This document shows, piece by piece, positions 1-7,657 of a stretch of 64,000 bases of DNA (positions within the stretch are counted from its first letter, which is position 1; each line of letters begins with the position of its first letter). This DNA comes from Synergistaceae bacterium (GTDB lineage Bacteria > Synergistota > Synergistia > Synergistales > Aminobacteriaceae), in NCBI GenBank assembly GCA_018436595.1, contig JAHDLC010000013.1, forward strand, positions 118,836 through 182,835, in the 5' to 3' direction. The notes under the pieces are model-generated. The model searched no databases and was not told the DNA's origin. It saw only the letters and a program-made list of their open reading frames with translations. The translations under genes were made by a program, and so were the position numbers.

Positions 1-86
1 AGGTGATCGAGGACCTCGGCCGGAATGTCCTCGTACCTCAGCTCTGATGAAAATCTGGAAATCCTTTCGTTAATGGTATCCATCAT
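1..86 (-). CDS. MmgE/PrpD family protein, N-terminal part only
   Basis: The minus strand opens at an ATGATG pair (86 or 83) and is open to the edge of the window, so only about 28 codons are visible. The peptide begins MMDTINERISRFSSELRYED, followed by IPAEVLDH, which resembles the N-terminus of MmgE/PrpD proteins (2-methylcitrate dehydratase and cis-aconitate decarboxylase superfamily). A purine-rich GGGGGA lies upstream of the start. It begins only 16 bases after the previous MmgE/PrpD gene ends, so it is probably the fifth gene of the same minus-strand operon. The family call rests on a short N-terminus. Confidence 0.6.
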   Translation of the reverse strand, partial: MMDTINERISRFSSELRYEDIPAEVLDH

Positions 87-102
87 GGTCCGTTCCCCCT
101 TC

Positions 103-1464
103 TCAAATGTGCAGCATCTCCGTGAAGGAAGCGATTTCCCCACGGGTATGGATTGCCATGGCAGCCGCCATGATCTCTTCAGCCTTTTCAGGGGAGATAA
201 CTCCCCCCGTGACGTCCCGGAATTTTTCGAAAAGCTCCTCGTCGGACATGGGGTTTTCAGCATCCCCCTTCGCGTGGTCGATCCTCGCGGAGGCCGAATT
301 TCCTTTTTTGTCCCGGATCTCCACGATCATGGAACGGGGATTGGGGTAGAGTTTCTGGATCTCTTCGTCCACCTCGATCCGGACCATGTCCGAGACTCTT
401 CTCACTTCAGGGTCTGCGATCGCCTCCTCCTCGTATTCCCGGATTCCGGCTTTTCCCCGGACCAGGATGGAAGCGATGCCGTACTGGATGCTGAGACGGG
501 CGTGGAGGGGAGAACGGTAGTCAGGAATGTCCGAGCCCTGTTTTGCGTTCCGGTGGGTGCGAACCACGATGGACTCGATACCCTCCGGGGGGAAGGGGTG
601 CTGTTCCAGATCTTTCTGCGTGGCCTCAATGGCATAGTGTACGTACCTGCAGGAGCAGTAGGGCTTGAAATAGATGCGCAGGAAGTGCCAGTCCTTCCCG
701 AGATCCCTGTCTACGAGGGCTGTGTCTGCGCTGTCGGCGAAGCAGTGGAAGAAACCGAGCTTTCCCTCGAGGATTTCGGCAGGCCCCGTCATGCCGTCAC
801 GGGCGAGCATAGCAGCGAGGATACCGTTCCTGGCGGCGTTGCCCGGATGAACATGCTTTGATATGGACCCGTCGATCTCGTACTGGTTGATCCCCGACGC
901 CAGGCTCCCGGCAATTCCAAGGGCCTGGACTGTCAGGTCCGGGGAGAGTCCGAGGATTTTCGCCGCCGCGGCCGTTGTGCCGAATGACGCGATGGTGCCG
1001 GTCGGGTGGAATCCCCTGAGATAATGGCCCGGATTGATGGCGGTCCCTATGCGGAGCGACACCTCGTAGCCCGCCGTAATGGCTTCCAGGAGCTTTTTCC
1101 CCGATATTCCCTCCGCCTCACCCAGGGCAAGGCATGCTGGGATAATGGAAGCGCCGGGATGATAGGTGGCGTACTTCGATCCGTCGTCCAGCTCAAGGGC
1201 ATGGGCCGCCATTCCATTGACAAATGCGGCGGTCATGGGGGCTCTCCGGAGTGAACTCCCGGCCACGACAGCTTCTTCCTTTTCTCCGAGTCTCTCGGCG
1301 AACTTTCTCCCGGATTGTCCGCTCCGGGACAGCCTGCTTCCCGCAAGAAGGGCTCCCGTGGTGTCGAGAAGGCATCTTCGTGCCTGAGAGACGACTTCCT
1401 CCGGCAGCCGGTCACAGACAAGGGAGGATGAAAAAGCGGCAAGTTTTTCGGTGAGGCTGGCCAT
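103..1464 (-). CDS. MmgE/PrpD family protein
   Basis: 453 residues, the usual MmgE/PrpD length. The family includes 2-methylcitrate dehydratase (PrpD) and cis-aconitate decarboxylase, which act on branched or unsaturated tricarboxylic acids. Family signatures seen are RRCLLDTTGALLAG near the N-terminus, ALELDDG, HPGASIIPACLALGE, GFHPTGTIASFGTTAAAAKILGL and a C-terminal Y-x-NPRS block. I chose the ATG at 1464 over a longer reading because a GGGAGGA sits about 13 bases upstream and MASLTEKLAAF matches the family start. It follows the DUF4387 gene by 8 bases in the AtuA-MmgE-DUF4387-MmgE-MmgE operon. The true substrate is unknown. Confidence 0.88.
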   Translation of the reverse strand: MASLTEKLAAFSSSLVCDRLPEEVVSQARRCLLDTTGALLAGSRLSRSGQSGRKFAERLGEKEEAVVAGSSLRRAPMTAAFVNGMAAHALELDDGSKYATYHPGASIIPACLALGEAEGISGKKLLEAITAGYEVSLRIGTAINPGHYLRGFHPTGTIASFGTTAAAAKILGLSPDLTVQALGIAGSLASGINQYEIDGSISKHVHPGNAARNGILAAMLARDGMTGPAEILEGKLGFFHCFADSADTALVDRDLGKDWHFLRIYFKPYCSCRYVHYAIEATQKDLEQHPFPPEGIESIVVRTHRNAKQGSDIPDYRSPLHARLSIQYGIASILVRGKAGIREYEEEAIADPEVRRVSDMVRIEVDEEIQKLYPNPRSMIVEIRDKKGNSASARIDHAKGDAENPMSDEELFEKFRDVTGGVISPEKAEEIMAAAMAIHTRGEIASFTEMLHI

Positions 1465-1472
1465 GGATCGTC

Positions 1473-1799
1473 TCAGTCCTCCCAGGGAACCTCGAGGGAA
1501 AAGAGAGGGGCGTACTGCTGGCATCCGTACACGTCCGTCTCCCCCGGGCCTCCGCTGGGGATATTGCGTTTTATGTTGGCCTTGATTCCCATGCCGGGAT
1601 CGAAGAACATGAAATCAAGAATCTTGTCCTCGGGAAGCCTGTAGGCGTGGGCTATGGCCTTCTGCGTAACGGCTCCCGACTGTTTCACCCTTTCGTAGAC
1701 CTGCCGGTCGGCGAAGATGATCTCAAGGGTGATCATGAAGCTGCCCGCGTTCTTGCTCCTGATCGTTCTGGCCAGGCTGCAGATGTTCATGGTCTTCAT
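1473..1799 (-). CDS. DUF4387 family protein
   Basis: 108 residues starting MKTMNICSLARTIRSKNAGS. The ATG at 1799 overlaps the stop of the upstream MmgE/PrpD gene as ATGA, which decides the start and implies translational coupling. The features IRSKNAGSF, ITLEIIFAD, YRLPEDKI and DVYGCQQYAPL are those of the small DUF4387 family, which usually travels with AtuA/DUF1446 proteins. The constant pairing suggests the two form one enzyme or act in consecutive steps, but no reaction is established for DUF4387 that I know of. There is no signal peptide or membrane segment. Confidence 0.8.
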   Translation of the reverse strand: MKTMNICSLARTIRSKNAGSFMITLEIIFADRQVYERVKQSGAVTQKAIAHAYRLPEDKILDFMFFDPGMGIKANIKRNIPSGGPGETDVYGCQQYAPLFSLEVPWED

Positions 1800-3193
1800 G
1801 GCGTATGAAACCTCCCGAAATGGTCGAGTATTTGCCCGTACCCGGCGGCGCCGGGGTCGGACTCTATGCATATCTCCCAGAGGCCCGATACGAATTCCTC
1901 CGGATAGTAGGGGGCCAGCATGGCCGTCAGCTTTTCCCGAAGGTCCCCGTCGGTGACGGGGTTCTCCGGTTCGCCCTTCGCCACGGGGATACCGTTTTCG
2001 ACGCTCCTGCCGTCCTTCAGGACGAGGCGCAGCCACGCCCCCCGCTCCTCGGGGTACAGGGCGTTCATGTGCTCGTCCTCCTCGATCGTCACGGCCGAGG
2101 CGACACGCCGCAGTTCTTCATCGGCGAGCAGTTCGGGCGTATAGTCCTGGAGGGTGACGTTTCCCTTCCTGAGGGCCACGGCGAGGGAGAAGGGCAGACT
2201 GAACATGGCTTCCTCGAAGGTGGCGGGAAGGAAGATCTGCCCCACTTCCACGATGCCGAGCCTGTAGGTCTTGACTCGGATGGATTCCACATCCCGTTCC
2301 GTGCAGTCCAGAACCTTCCTGGCTTCCCTCACCAGGTCGATGGCTGCGTGGCAGTGCCTGCAGGTGGGGTAGAGCTTCGTATAGGTCAGCAGGATCTCCC
2401 ACCGCTTCCCGAGGTCGCCGGTGAGGGCTTCCTCAGAGTATTCCCCGGCGCACATGGCCTTGAACCATCCGTGCTCTCCCTCGAAGAGGGTGCGGGGTGA
2501 CTTTGCGCCCCGGGAGGCGAACTCCGCCGAAAGCACTCCTGCCAGTGCGGATTTTCCGGGCTGCAGGGGCTTGATCCCCGGGTGGTCGTGGAGCATCTCC
2601 TGGAGCCCGGCGCTCTGGAGCCCTCCCATGGACATGGCGTAGGCGAACTGTTCGCCAGCCAGGCCAAGGATGGAGGCGCACCCGGCGGCGGCCCCGATGG
2701 AGCCGCAGGTTCCCGTGGAGTGAAAGCCCCGCTTCAGATGGGATGGATTAATGGACCGTGCCGCCCTGAGCATGGCATCGTACCCGATGGCGATTCCCTT
2801 CAGGATGTCGGGGAAGGAGGATTTCATCTTCTCCCCCATGGCCAAGACGGCGGGAATGACCGCCACGGCGGGGTGGGACGTGCCCCACCGGTGCCCGTCG
2901 TCCAGCTCGATGGAGTGGGCCATGATCCCCGTGGCCAGGGCCGCCCAGGGCGCCGGAACTTTGCTTCCGTCGCAGAGAATGGTGGCTTCCTCCCTGCCGC
3001 CGGTCTCTCTGGCGTACTCTATGGCGATGGACGCCAGCTCTCCTTCGTGAAACCCGGCGGCGGTCTCGCAGAGGAAATCCATGAGCACCCTCCGGGCCTT
3101 CTCCAGGACGGTTCCGGGTATGTCCCCGGGACCGAGGGAGGCGTAGAAGTCCGCCAGTTCCGTGAGCAGGGTCTTCGTCCCCTGGACTTCCAT
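1796..3193 (-). CDS. MmgE/PrpD family protein
   Basis: 465 residues and a paralogue of the neighbouring MmgE/PrpD genes. It has RRVLMDFLCETAAG near the N-terminus, SIELDDGHRWGTSHPAVAVI, RGFHSTGTCGSIGAAAGCASILGL and a C-terminal MNALYPEERGAWLRLVL block. These are the conserved blocks of the 2-methylcitrate dehydratase superfamily. It begins three bases after the AtuA-family stop and ends in an ATGA overlap with DUF4387, so it is co-translated with both. Two or three MmgE/PrpD proteins in one operon suggest either subunits of a complex or successive dehydration/isomerisation steps. Substrate not assignable from sequence. Confidence 0.88.
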   Translation of the reverse strand: MEVQGTKTLLTELADFYASLGPGDIPGTVLEKARRVLMDFLCETAAGFHEGELASIAIEYARETGGREEATILCDGSKVPAPWAALATGIMAHSIELDDGHRWGTSHPAVAVIPAVLAMGEKMKSSFPDILKGIAIGYDAMLRAARSINPSHLKRGFHSTGTCGSIGAAAGCASILGLAGEQFAYAMSMGGLQSAGLQEMLHDHPGIKPLQPGKSALAGVLSAEFASRGAKSPRTLFEGEHGWFKAMCAGEYSEEALTGDLGKRWEILLTYTKLYPTCRHCHAAIDLVREARKVLDCTERDVESIRVKTYRLGIVEVGQIFLPATFEEAMFSLPFSLAVALRKGNVTLQDYTPELLADEELRRVASAVTIEEDEHMNALYPEERGAWLRLVLKDGRSVENGIPVAKGEPENPVTDGDLREKLTAMLAPYYPEEFVSGLWEICIESDPGAAGYGQILDHFGRFHTP

Positions 3194-3196
3194 GGC

Positions 3197-4585
3197 CTAC
3201 GCTCCCGACACGGTCTCGAAGGTATACCGGAAGATGCCGGGATCCAGTGGATCCTTCAGGGTGAGCAGGTGATCCACCGTCCACTGGTAGCACTTGTTCT
3301 TCGGGAAAAGCGGCTCATCCGTTATGAGGGCCACCGACCCTCCCGAGGAGTTCATCTGGCCGGGGTAGCTCATGTAGAAGAAGCGGAACTTGGCGCACTT
3401 TGCGACGGAGGTGGCCAGCTCGAGGTCCTTCGAGATGACTTCGATGACGATGGCGATCTCGTGGGACTGAGTGATCTCCACGGGCTCGTTCTCCTTCATG
3501 ACGGCATTCTTTCCGTAGGGGTGGAAGAAGAGTTCGTACTGGTCGTCCCGGGCGGGCCCGATGATCTCGGAGACCTTCTTCCGCGTGTCGGCGAGGATCT
3601 GGTCGAGGTGGGCGATGGCCCGCGTGTCCCGGATGCCCACGAGATGGTATACTCTATGACCGGCCTCTCCGGCCCCCTCGAGCTTGACCTTGTAGCTGCC
3701 GTCGGGGGAGGGGACGAAAAGGCTGCCCGTGACTTTGCAGATCCGGTCCGTCTGGGCCTCGTATTTGCTGGCGTGCATGTCGAGGATGCCGCCGGGGAGG
3801 GCCTGGATGAAGGGGTTGGTCCGTTCGTACATGGAGTGGGCCGCCACGCTGTGGGGGGTGGCCTGCTGGTCGGGGTGTATGGGCTCGATGGTGAAGTGGT
3901 CCTCGTACACCGTCCCGATGATGGATTCCTTCACCTTCTGGGGCCAGCAGACGAGGGAGGCGCATTCGGCGGCCTTCCCCATGTGGAGGCTCACGCCCCT
4001 GTCGAAGCCTTTGAAAATCGGGTAGGCGGCAAGCACCGCGTCGTCGCAGGCCCGCCCGGCGATGATCACGTCCGCTCCCTTTTCCAGGGCGTGCATGATC
4101 TGTTCCACTCCCATGCTGGCCGTGACGTTGGTGGTGTTGTCAAGGACGTCGTCCGTCAGGGGGAAGGACGCCCCCAGGGGTTCCGTTGCCCCTTTCCCCA
4201 CCCGCTCCCGGAGAGTCTCCATGGGTATCTGGGAGTAGATGAGGGCCATGGTGAAGGGCTCCATCTTCCGTTCCTTCGCCACGGTGCGGATGATGTCACC
4301 GTAAAGGTTGACCCCCCTGTCCGTGCCGGTGGTGCTGCATGAGCCCACGATCATGGGGACCTTCTTCTTCCTGGCTTCCACGAGGGTGATCTCGAGGTCG
4401 TGACGCTCCCATTCGATGGGGTTGTGGGGCATGTCCGCCCCCAAAAACGTGGGGCCGGCATCGGCAGTTCCCGCGTCGGCCCCAAAGCAGTCGATTTCCC
4501 TTTTGACACCTTCGTAGAAGGTTCCCTTCTCGATGATGTTGTCTCCGAGGTTGCCCGTTGAAACCAGCAGAGAAACTTTTCTCAT
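3197..4585 (-). CDS. AtuA-like protein (DUF1446)
   Basis: 462 residues. The DUF1446/AtuA family is named from acyclic terpene utilisation in Pseudomonas, but most members have no proven reaction. Visible family features are VSTGNLGDNIIEKGTF at the N-terminus, GADAGTADAGPTFLGAD, IVGSCSTTGTDRG, ADVIIAGRACDDAVLAAYP and HMGKAAECASLVCWPQ. The ATG at 4585 is preceded by GGAAGGAGACATATCC, better than a longer reading from 4636. It is the first gene of the minus-strand operon and has its own promoter in the divergent region shared with the NrpR-like regulator. Confidence 0.82.
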   Translation of the reverse strand: MRKVSLLVSTGNLGDNIIEKGTFYEGVKREIDCFGADAGTADAGPTFLGADMPHNPIEWERHDLEITLVEARKKKVPMIVGSCSTTGTDRGVNLYGDIIRTVAKERKMEPFTMALIYSQIPMETLRERVGKGATEPLGASFPLTDDVLDNTTNVTASMGVEQIMHALEKGADVIIAGRACDDAVLAAYPIFKGFDRGVSLHMGKAAECASLVCWPQKVKESIIGTVYEDHFTIEPIHPDQQATPHSVAAHSMYERTNPFIQALPGGILDMHASKYEAQTDRICKVTGSLFVPSPDGSYKVKLEGAGEAGHRVYHLVGIRDTRAIAHLDQILADTRKKVSEIIGPARDDQYELFFHPYGKNAVMKENEPVEITQSHEIAIVIEVISKDLELATSVAKCAKFRFFYMSYPGQMNSSGGSVALITDEPLFPKNKCYQWTVDHLLTLKDPLDPGIFRYTFETVSGA

Positions 4586-4637
4586 GGATATGTCTCCTTC
4601 CGTTGTTATATTTTGCTCAGTCGGAAAAATCAGCAAA

Positions 4638-4653
4638 CGGAAATTGATTGCCG
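4638..4653. promoter_or_regulatory. candidate NrpR operator, AtuA side
   Basis: CGGAA-N6-TGCCG, one mismatch from the dyad CGGAA-N6-TTCCG. It lies about 10-25 bases downstream of the predicted AtuA-operon transcription start, a suitable place for repression. The archaeal NrpR operator is GGAA-N6-TTCC. Confidence 0.45.
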
Positions 4654-4668
4654 AAAATGTGCGGGGTA

Positions 4669-4698
4669 ATGATACCCATAATAAAGGCTGATTGTCAA
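4669..4698 (-). promoter_or_regulatory. predicted sigma-70 promoter of the AtuA/MmgE operon
   Basis: Reading the minus strand, TTGACA (4698-4693) is followed after 18 bases by TATCAT (4674-4669). Transcription would begin near 4662. Its -35 box overlaps the -35 box of the divergent promoter on the plus strand. Confidence 0.55.
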
Positions 4699-4720
4699 GC
4701 TTGGAAAAAAATGATATAAA
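4692..4720 (+). promoter_or_regulatory. predicted sigma-70 promoter of the NrpR-like regulator
   Basis: TTGTCA (4692-4697), 17 bases, then TATAAA (4715-4720). A start of transcription near 4727 would give a leader of about 135 bases that contains one of the two NrpR-type operators. Confidence 0.55.
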
Positions 4721-4800
4721 ACAACCAGTATTTTTAAAGGCTATGAGTTTTTATGCAGGCGGGAAAGAGGCTTTTTTGTTACACGAACTGGAGATAAAAT

Positions 4801-4816
4801 CGGAATTACATTTCCG
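4801..4816. promoter_or_regulatory. candidate NrpR operator, regulator side
   Basis: A perfect dyad CGGAA-TTACAT-TTCCG, exactly the published archaeal NrpR operator form GGAA-N6-TTCC extended by one pair. It lies 44 bases upstream of the regulator start codon and would allow autoregulation. Confidence 0.55.
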
Positions 4817-4860
4817 TAATTTCAAAAGACAGATAAAATCTTTTCTTTATGGAGGTCAAG

Positions 4861-5871
4861 ATGCCGGAAATCGAAGAATACCCCGAAACAGTGGTAGAGA
4901 TTATGAGGACGCTGTACTTTTCAGGGAAGCTTCAGCCCTCCGCAGATCTCCGGAACTCTCTCGAAAAACGGGGGATAGCGGTAGAAACCAGGACGATACG
5001 GTATCACCTGACGAACCTTGAAAAGAGCGGCTTGGTTCGTCGTTTCGGAAATAAGGGAGTTGTGCTTACCGAAAAAGGAATCGGCGAAGCGAAAATGCTG
5101 CTCGTATTCGATCGGGTCGGTGGACTGGCCATGGAAACCGAGCGCCTGTCCCTTGACTGTGATTATTCTTTTGCAGTGAACCGGGGGACTATTATGGTCA
5201 ATACACTCCTGGTGGAAGAGGCGGAAACATCGAGGGCAATTGAAATTCTGAAGGAGACGGCAGCGAGCGGTGTGATTCTCTCCTCCCTGCTTGGGGTTCT
5301 GAAACCCGGGCAGAGAATGTGGAACTGTGAGGTTCCGGAGGGAAAGAATGCCTTTATCGGAGTGTCGAGCAGAAATTACGACATTATTCTTCAGCAGGCC
5401 CGTATACCCACCGAGACAAGCGCAACATTCCTGTACAGGGTTGAAGACCATAAGCCGAAGGGTATAGCGGAAATAATATCCCATTCCGGGACGACGCTGA
5501 GTCCGGGTGAACTTCTCATCAGGGGAAAATACACCTCAGTTTCGGAGGTAGTGAGGACGGGAAGCGGTCTTGTCACTGCGGCTATTAAAACATTTCCTTC
5601 TATTTTCTTCGACGAGGTGCAGAAAATCTTTGATTGCCTTGAAAAAAGCCTTTTTTCTGGCACAATCGAATTAAAAGCCCAGATCCCTCAGGCCTACAGG
5701 ATGTCTTACAAGGACAGGAACAGGGGGTACATGCTGATTTACGGAGGGGCGAATTTCTTTGCGCCTCTCGTGGAGCAGGGGATCGCCGGAGAGCTTTCCA
5801 TAAGCCACAGCATCTACCAGAGCGAGCGCATGAAGCCGGTAGACCTTTTCAGTGAAGATTTCCCGGGATAA
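4861..5871 (+). CDS. NrpR-like transcriptional regulator (winged helix plus one NrpR/DUF128 domain)
   Basis: 336 residues. The N-terminal ~75 residues are a winged helix (TIRYHLTNLEKSGLVRRFGNKGVVLTEKG) and the remainder is one copy of the NrpR regulatory domain. Recognisable parts are ILKETAASGVILSSLLGVLKPGQ, FIGVSSRNYDIILQQARIPTE, VEDHKPKGIAEIISHSGTTLSPGELLIRG and a second regulatory half near the C-terminus. In methanogenic archaea NrpR represses nitrogen-assimilation genes and responds to 2-oxoglutarate; the ligand here is unknown. ATG 4861 is preferred over 4849 because GGAGG sits five bases upstream. It is divergent from the AtuA/MmgE operon and probably controls it and itself. Confidence 0.78.
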   Translation: MPEIEEYPETVVEIMRTLYFSGKLQPSADLRNSLEKRGIAVETRTIRYHLTNLEKSGLVRRFGNKGVVLTEKGIGEAKMLLVFDRVGGLAMETERLSLDCDYSFAVNRGTIMVNTLLVEEAETSRAIEILKETAASGVILSSLLGVLKPGQRMWNCEVPEGKNAFIGVSSRNYDIILQQARIPTETSATFLYRVEDHKPKGIAEIISHSGTTLSPGELLIRGKYTSVSEVVRTGSGLVTAAIKTFPSIFFDEVQKIFDCLEKSLFSGTIELKAQIPQAYRMSYKDRNRGYMLIYGGANFFAPLVEQGIAGELSISHSIYQSERMKPVDLFSEDFPG

Positions 5872-5878
5872 GGGGCTG

Positions 5879-5909
5879 AACGGGGCCGAAGTTCCGGCCC
5901 CCGTTTTTT
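5879..5909. terminator. bidirectional rho-independent terminator
   Basis: ACGGGGCCG pairs across a short loop with CGGCCCCCGT (one bulged base), followed by a T run at 5903-5908. It lies between the convergent regulator and GNAT genes and overlaps the GNAT stop codon. Confidence 0.7.
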
Positions 5910-6414
5910 ATATTCTGGCGAGCCTGTCCAGGGCTTCTCCGGCCAGGCGGAACACCGTCCACCCGTCCAGGGGTTCGGCGCCGAGAGAGCGGTAAAACTT
6001 GATGGACGGTTCATTCCAGTCCAGGACCGACCATTCGAAGCGGGCGCATCCCCGTTCTTTCGCCAGGCACGCCAGGTATGAGAGGATGGCCTTGCCCATC
6101 CCCCTCCCCCGCATTTCGGGCTTCACGTACACGTCTTCGAGGTAGAGCCCGAGCCGTCCTGCAAACGTGGAGAAGTTGTGGAAGTAGACGGCGTAAGCCA
6201 CCGGCTCCCCCTGCCACTCTCCCAGAAGAGCCGTTGCCCCCGGGCGGATGCCGAAGAGGCTCACTTCCAGGCTCTCCTCGGTGGCCGTCACCTGGTCATC
6301 GAGCTTTTCGTACACCGCAAGCTCCCGTATCAGGGAGAGAAGGGCGGGCACATCCTCTTTCACAGCCTGCCGGAGGGTGAAGCCATCGATTTTCGTCACT
6401 ATAGTCATGTCCAT
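5908..6414 (-). CDS. GNAT family N-acetyltransferase
   Basis: 168 residues of a single GNAT domain that transfers an acyl group from acyl-CoA to an amine. The acetyl-CoA binding loop is YVKPEMRGRGMGKAIL (the R/Q-x-x-G-x-G/A pattern), preceded by LEDVYV on beta strand 4 and followed by FEWSVLDWNEPSIKFYRSLGA. The FYRSLGAEPLDGWTVFRL ending resembles diamine/thialysine acetyltransferases, but the substrate is not certain. The ATG at 6414 has AAGGA seven bases upstream; the next ATG at 6408 is also possible. It lies 40 bases after glsA on the same strand and may be co-transcribed with it. Confidence 0.85.
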   Translation of the reverse strand: MDMTIVTKIDGFTLRQAVKEDVPALLSLIRELAVYEKLDDQVTATEESLEVSLFGIRPGATALLGEWQGEPVAYAVYFHNFSTFAGRLGLYLEDVYVKPEMRGRGMGKAILSYLACLAKERGCARFEWSVLDWNEPSIKFYRSLGAEPLDGWTVFRLAGEALDRLARI

Positions 6415-6454
6415 CAGCCTTTCCTTCAAATTGAGCCCGTGACAGGCTCTCCGC

Positions 6455-7372
6455 TCAGTAGATCCTCAGCTTCAGCTCTTCGCTCAGTCTCCTGAGCATG
6501 GCCAGCCCCGCCACGGAGTTCCCTTTCCTGTCCAGGGCGGGCCCGCAGGTGCCGATGCCCATCCTTCCCGGGACAGCCGCGGCGATTCCTCCGCCCACGC
6601 CGCTCTTGGCCGGGATGCCCACCGAGACGGCGAACTCTCCGGATCCGTCGTACATGCCGCAGGTGGCCATGATGGTCCTCACGACCCGCGCCACCTCAGG
6701 GCTCACCACCCGTTCTCCCGTCACCGGGTTCGTTCCGTCCGCCGCGAGGGTTGCCCCGAGCACGGCGAGGTCCTCGCAGGTGACCTCCAGGCTGCACTGC
6801 CGGAAGTAGGCGTCAAGGATGTCCTCGATGTCGCCCTCAAGGTTGCCCACGCTTTTCAGGAACCATGCCAGCGCCCTGTTTCGGTCGCTCGTTCCCTTCT
6901 CCGACAGGTAGACCGCCTCGTTCACTGCCACCGCCTTTCTGCCCGTCATCCGTGCGGCCATGTCGCTCACGGCAGTCATGCGTTCCCGGCTCTCCTTCCA
7001 GGGAAGCAGGGAAAGCACCACGATGGCCCCGGAATTGATGAGGGGATTGTGGGGGCGGTGGGGCGCATCCATCTCCAGGCGCATAATGGAGTTGAATGGG
7101 TCCGCGAGAGGATCCATCCCCACGGCGGAGAACACCTTCTCTTCACCGCATTCGGAAAGGGCGAGGGCCAGGGAGACCACCTTGGATACGGACTGCATGG
7201 TGAAGGTGAAATCCGTGTCCCCTGCGCCGGAAAGCCCCGATGAAAGATCGTACACGGCGATGCCCGTCGCATCCGCCCTGGCCTTGGCAAGCTCAGGAAT
7301 GTAGGTTGCCACCTGCCCCTGCCGCCATGCATATCCGCAGTCTTTCACCACGGTTTCCAGAAGTTCTTTCAT
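6455..7372 (-). CDS. glsA: glutaminase
   Basis: 305 residues, the standard length of the bacterial beta-lactamase-fold glutaminase, which hydrolyses L-glutamine to glutamate and ammonia in the cytoplasm. The catalytic S-x-x-K motif is S61-V-S-K64, within FTMQSVSKVVSLALAL. Further family blocks are RPHNPLINSGAIVV, CSLEVTCEDLAVLGATLA and the C-terminal AKSGVGGGIAAAVPGRMGIG. It has no signal peptide. It is divergent from the catalase gene. A glutaminase fits an amino-acid fermenting lifestyle. Confidence 0.95.
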   Translation of the reverse strand: MKELLETVVKDCGYAWRQGQVATYIPELAKARADATGIAVYDLSSGLSGAGDTDFTFTMQSVSKVVSLALALSECGEEKVFSAVGMDPLADPFNSIMRLEMDAPHRPHNPLINSGAIVVLSLLPWKESRERMTAVSDMAARMTGRKAVAVNEAVYLSEKGTSDRNRALAWFLKSVGNLEGDIEDILDAYFRQCSLEVTCEDLAVLGATLAADGTNPVTGERVVSPEVARVVRTIMATCGMYDGSGEFAVSVGIPAKSGVGGGIAAAVPGRMGIGTCGPALDRKGNSVAGLAMLRRLSEELKLRIY

Positions 7373-7441
7373 GGACCGTTCCCTCTTTTCTCCGGAAAAT
7401 GATGATGCTGAGGTCTCTATTGTAATACAGGGGGGGAGGCG

Positions 7442-7470
7442 TTGACGGGAAAAAATATTATGTGTAGAAT
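7442..7470 (+). promoter_or_regulatory. predicted katA promoter
   Basis: TTGACG (7442-7447), 17 bases, TAGAAT (7465-7470). The predicted start near 7477 leaves a leader of about 180 bases before the catalase ATG. Confidence 0.5.
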
Positions 7471-7478
7471 TTGAAAAA

Positions 7479-7493
7479 TTGAAATGATTGTTA
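7479..7493. promoter_or_regulatory. PerR/Fur-like operator candidate at the katA start site
   Basis: TTGAAATGATTGTTA matches 11 of the 14 specified positions of the PerR consensus TTATAATnATTATAA and sits on the predicted transcription start. The core TTGAAATGATT recurs at 7506-7516, 27 bases on. Peroxide-responsive repression of catalase by PerR is established in other bacteria; here it is inferred from the site alone. Confidence 0.4.
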
Positions 7494-7657
7494 TTCGCTT
7501 CAGGGTTGAAATGATTTTTCTATTTTCATGCTTGCCGCTTTGAGACGGGAACTGCCTTCTTTCCTCTTTTTCTTTCCTCCGTTTGCCGGGGAAGAGGGTG
7601 TGCGCGGAGTGTACTTCGGAAGAGACATGAGACAGAAACAATGGAGGAGGCTGCAGA

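Noticed and set aside
2582..4342. 586-codon open frame on the plus strand opposite the MmgE/AtuA genes
   Set aside because: No ribosome site, low-complexity Gly/Val/Asp-rich translation, and full overlap with well-supported family genes on the other strand; a shadow of GC-rich third positions.
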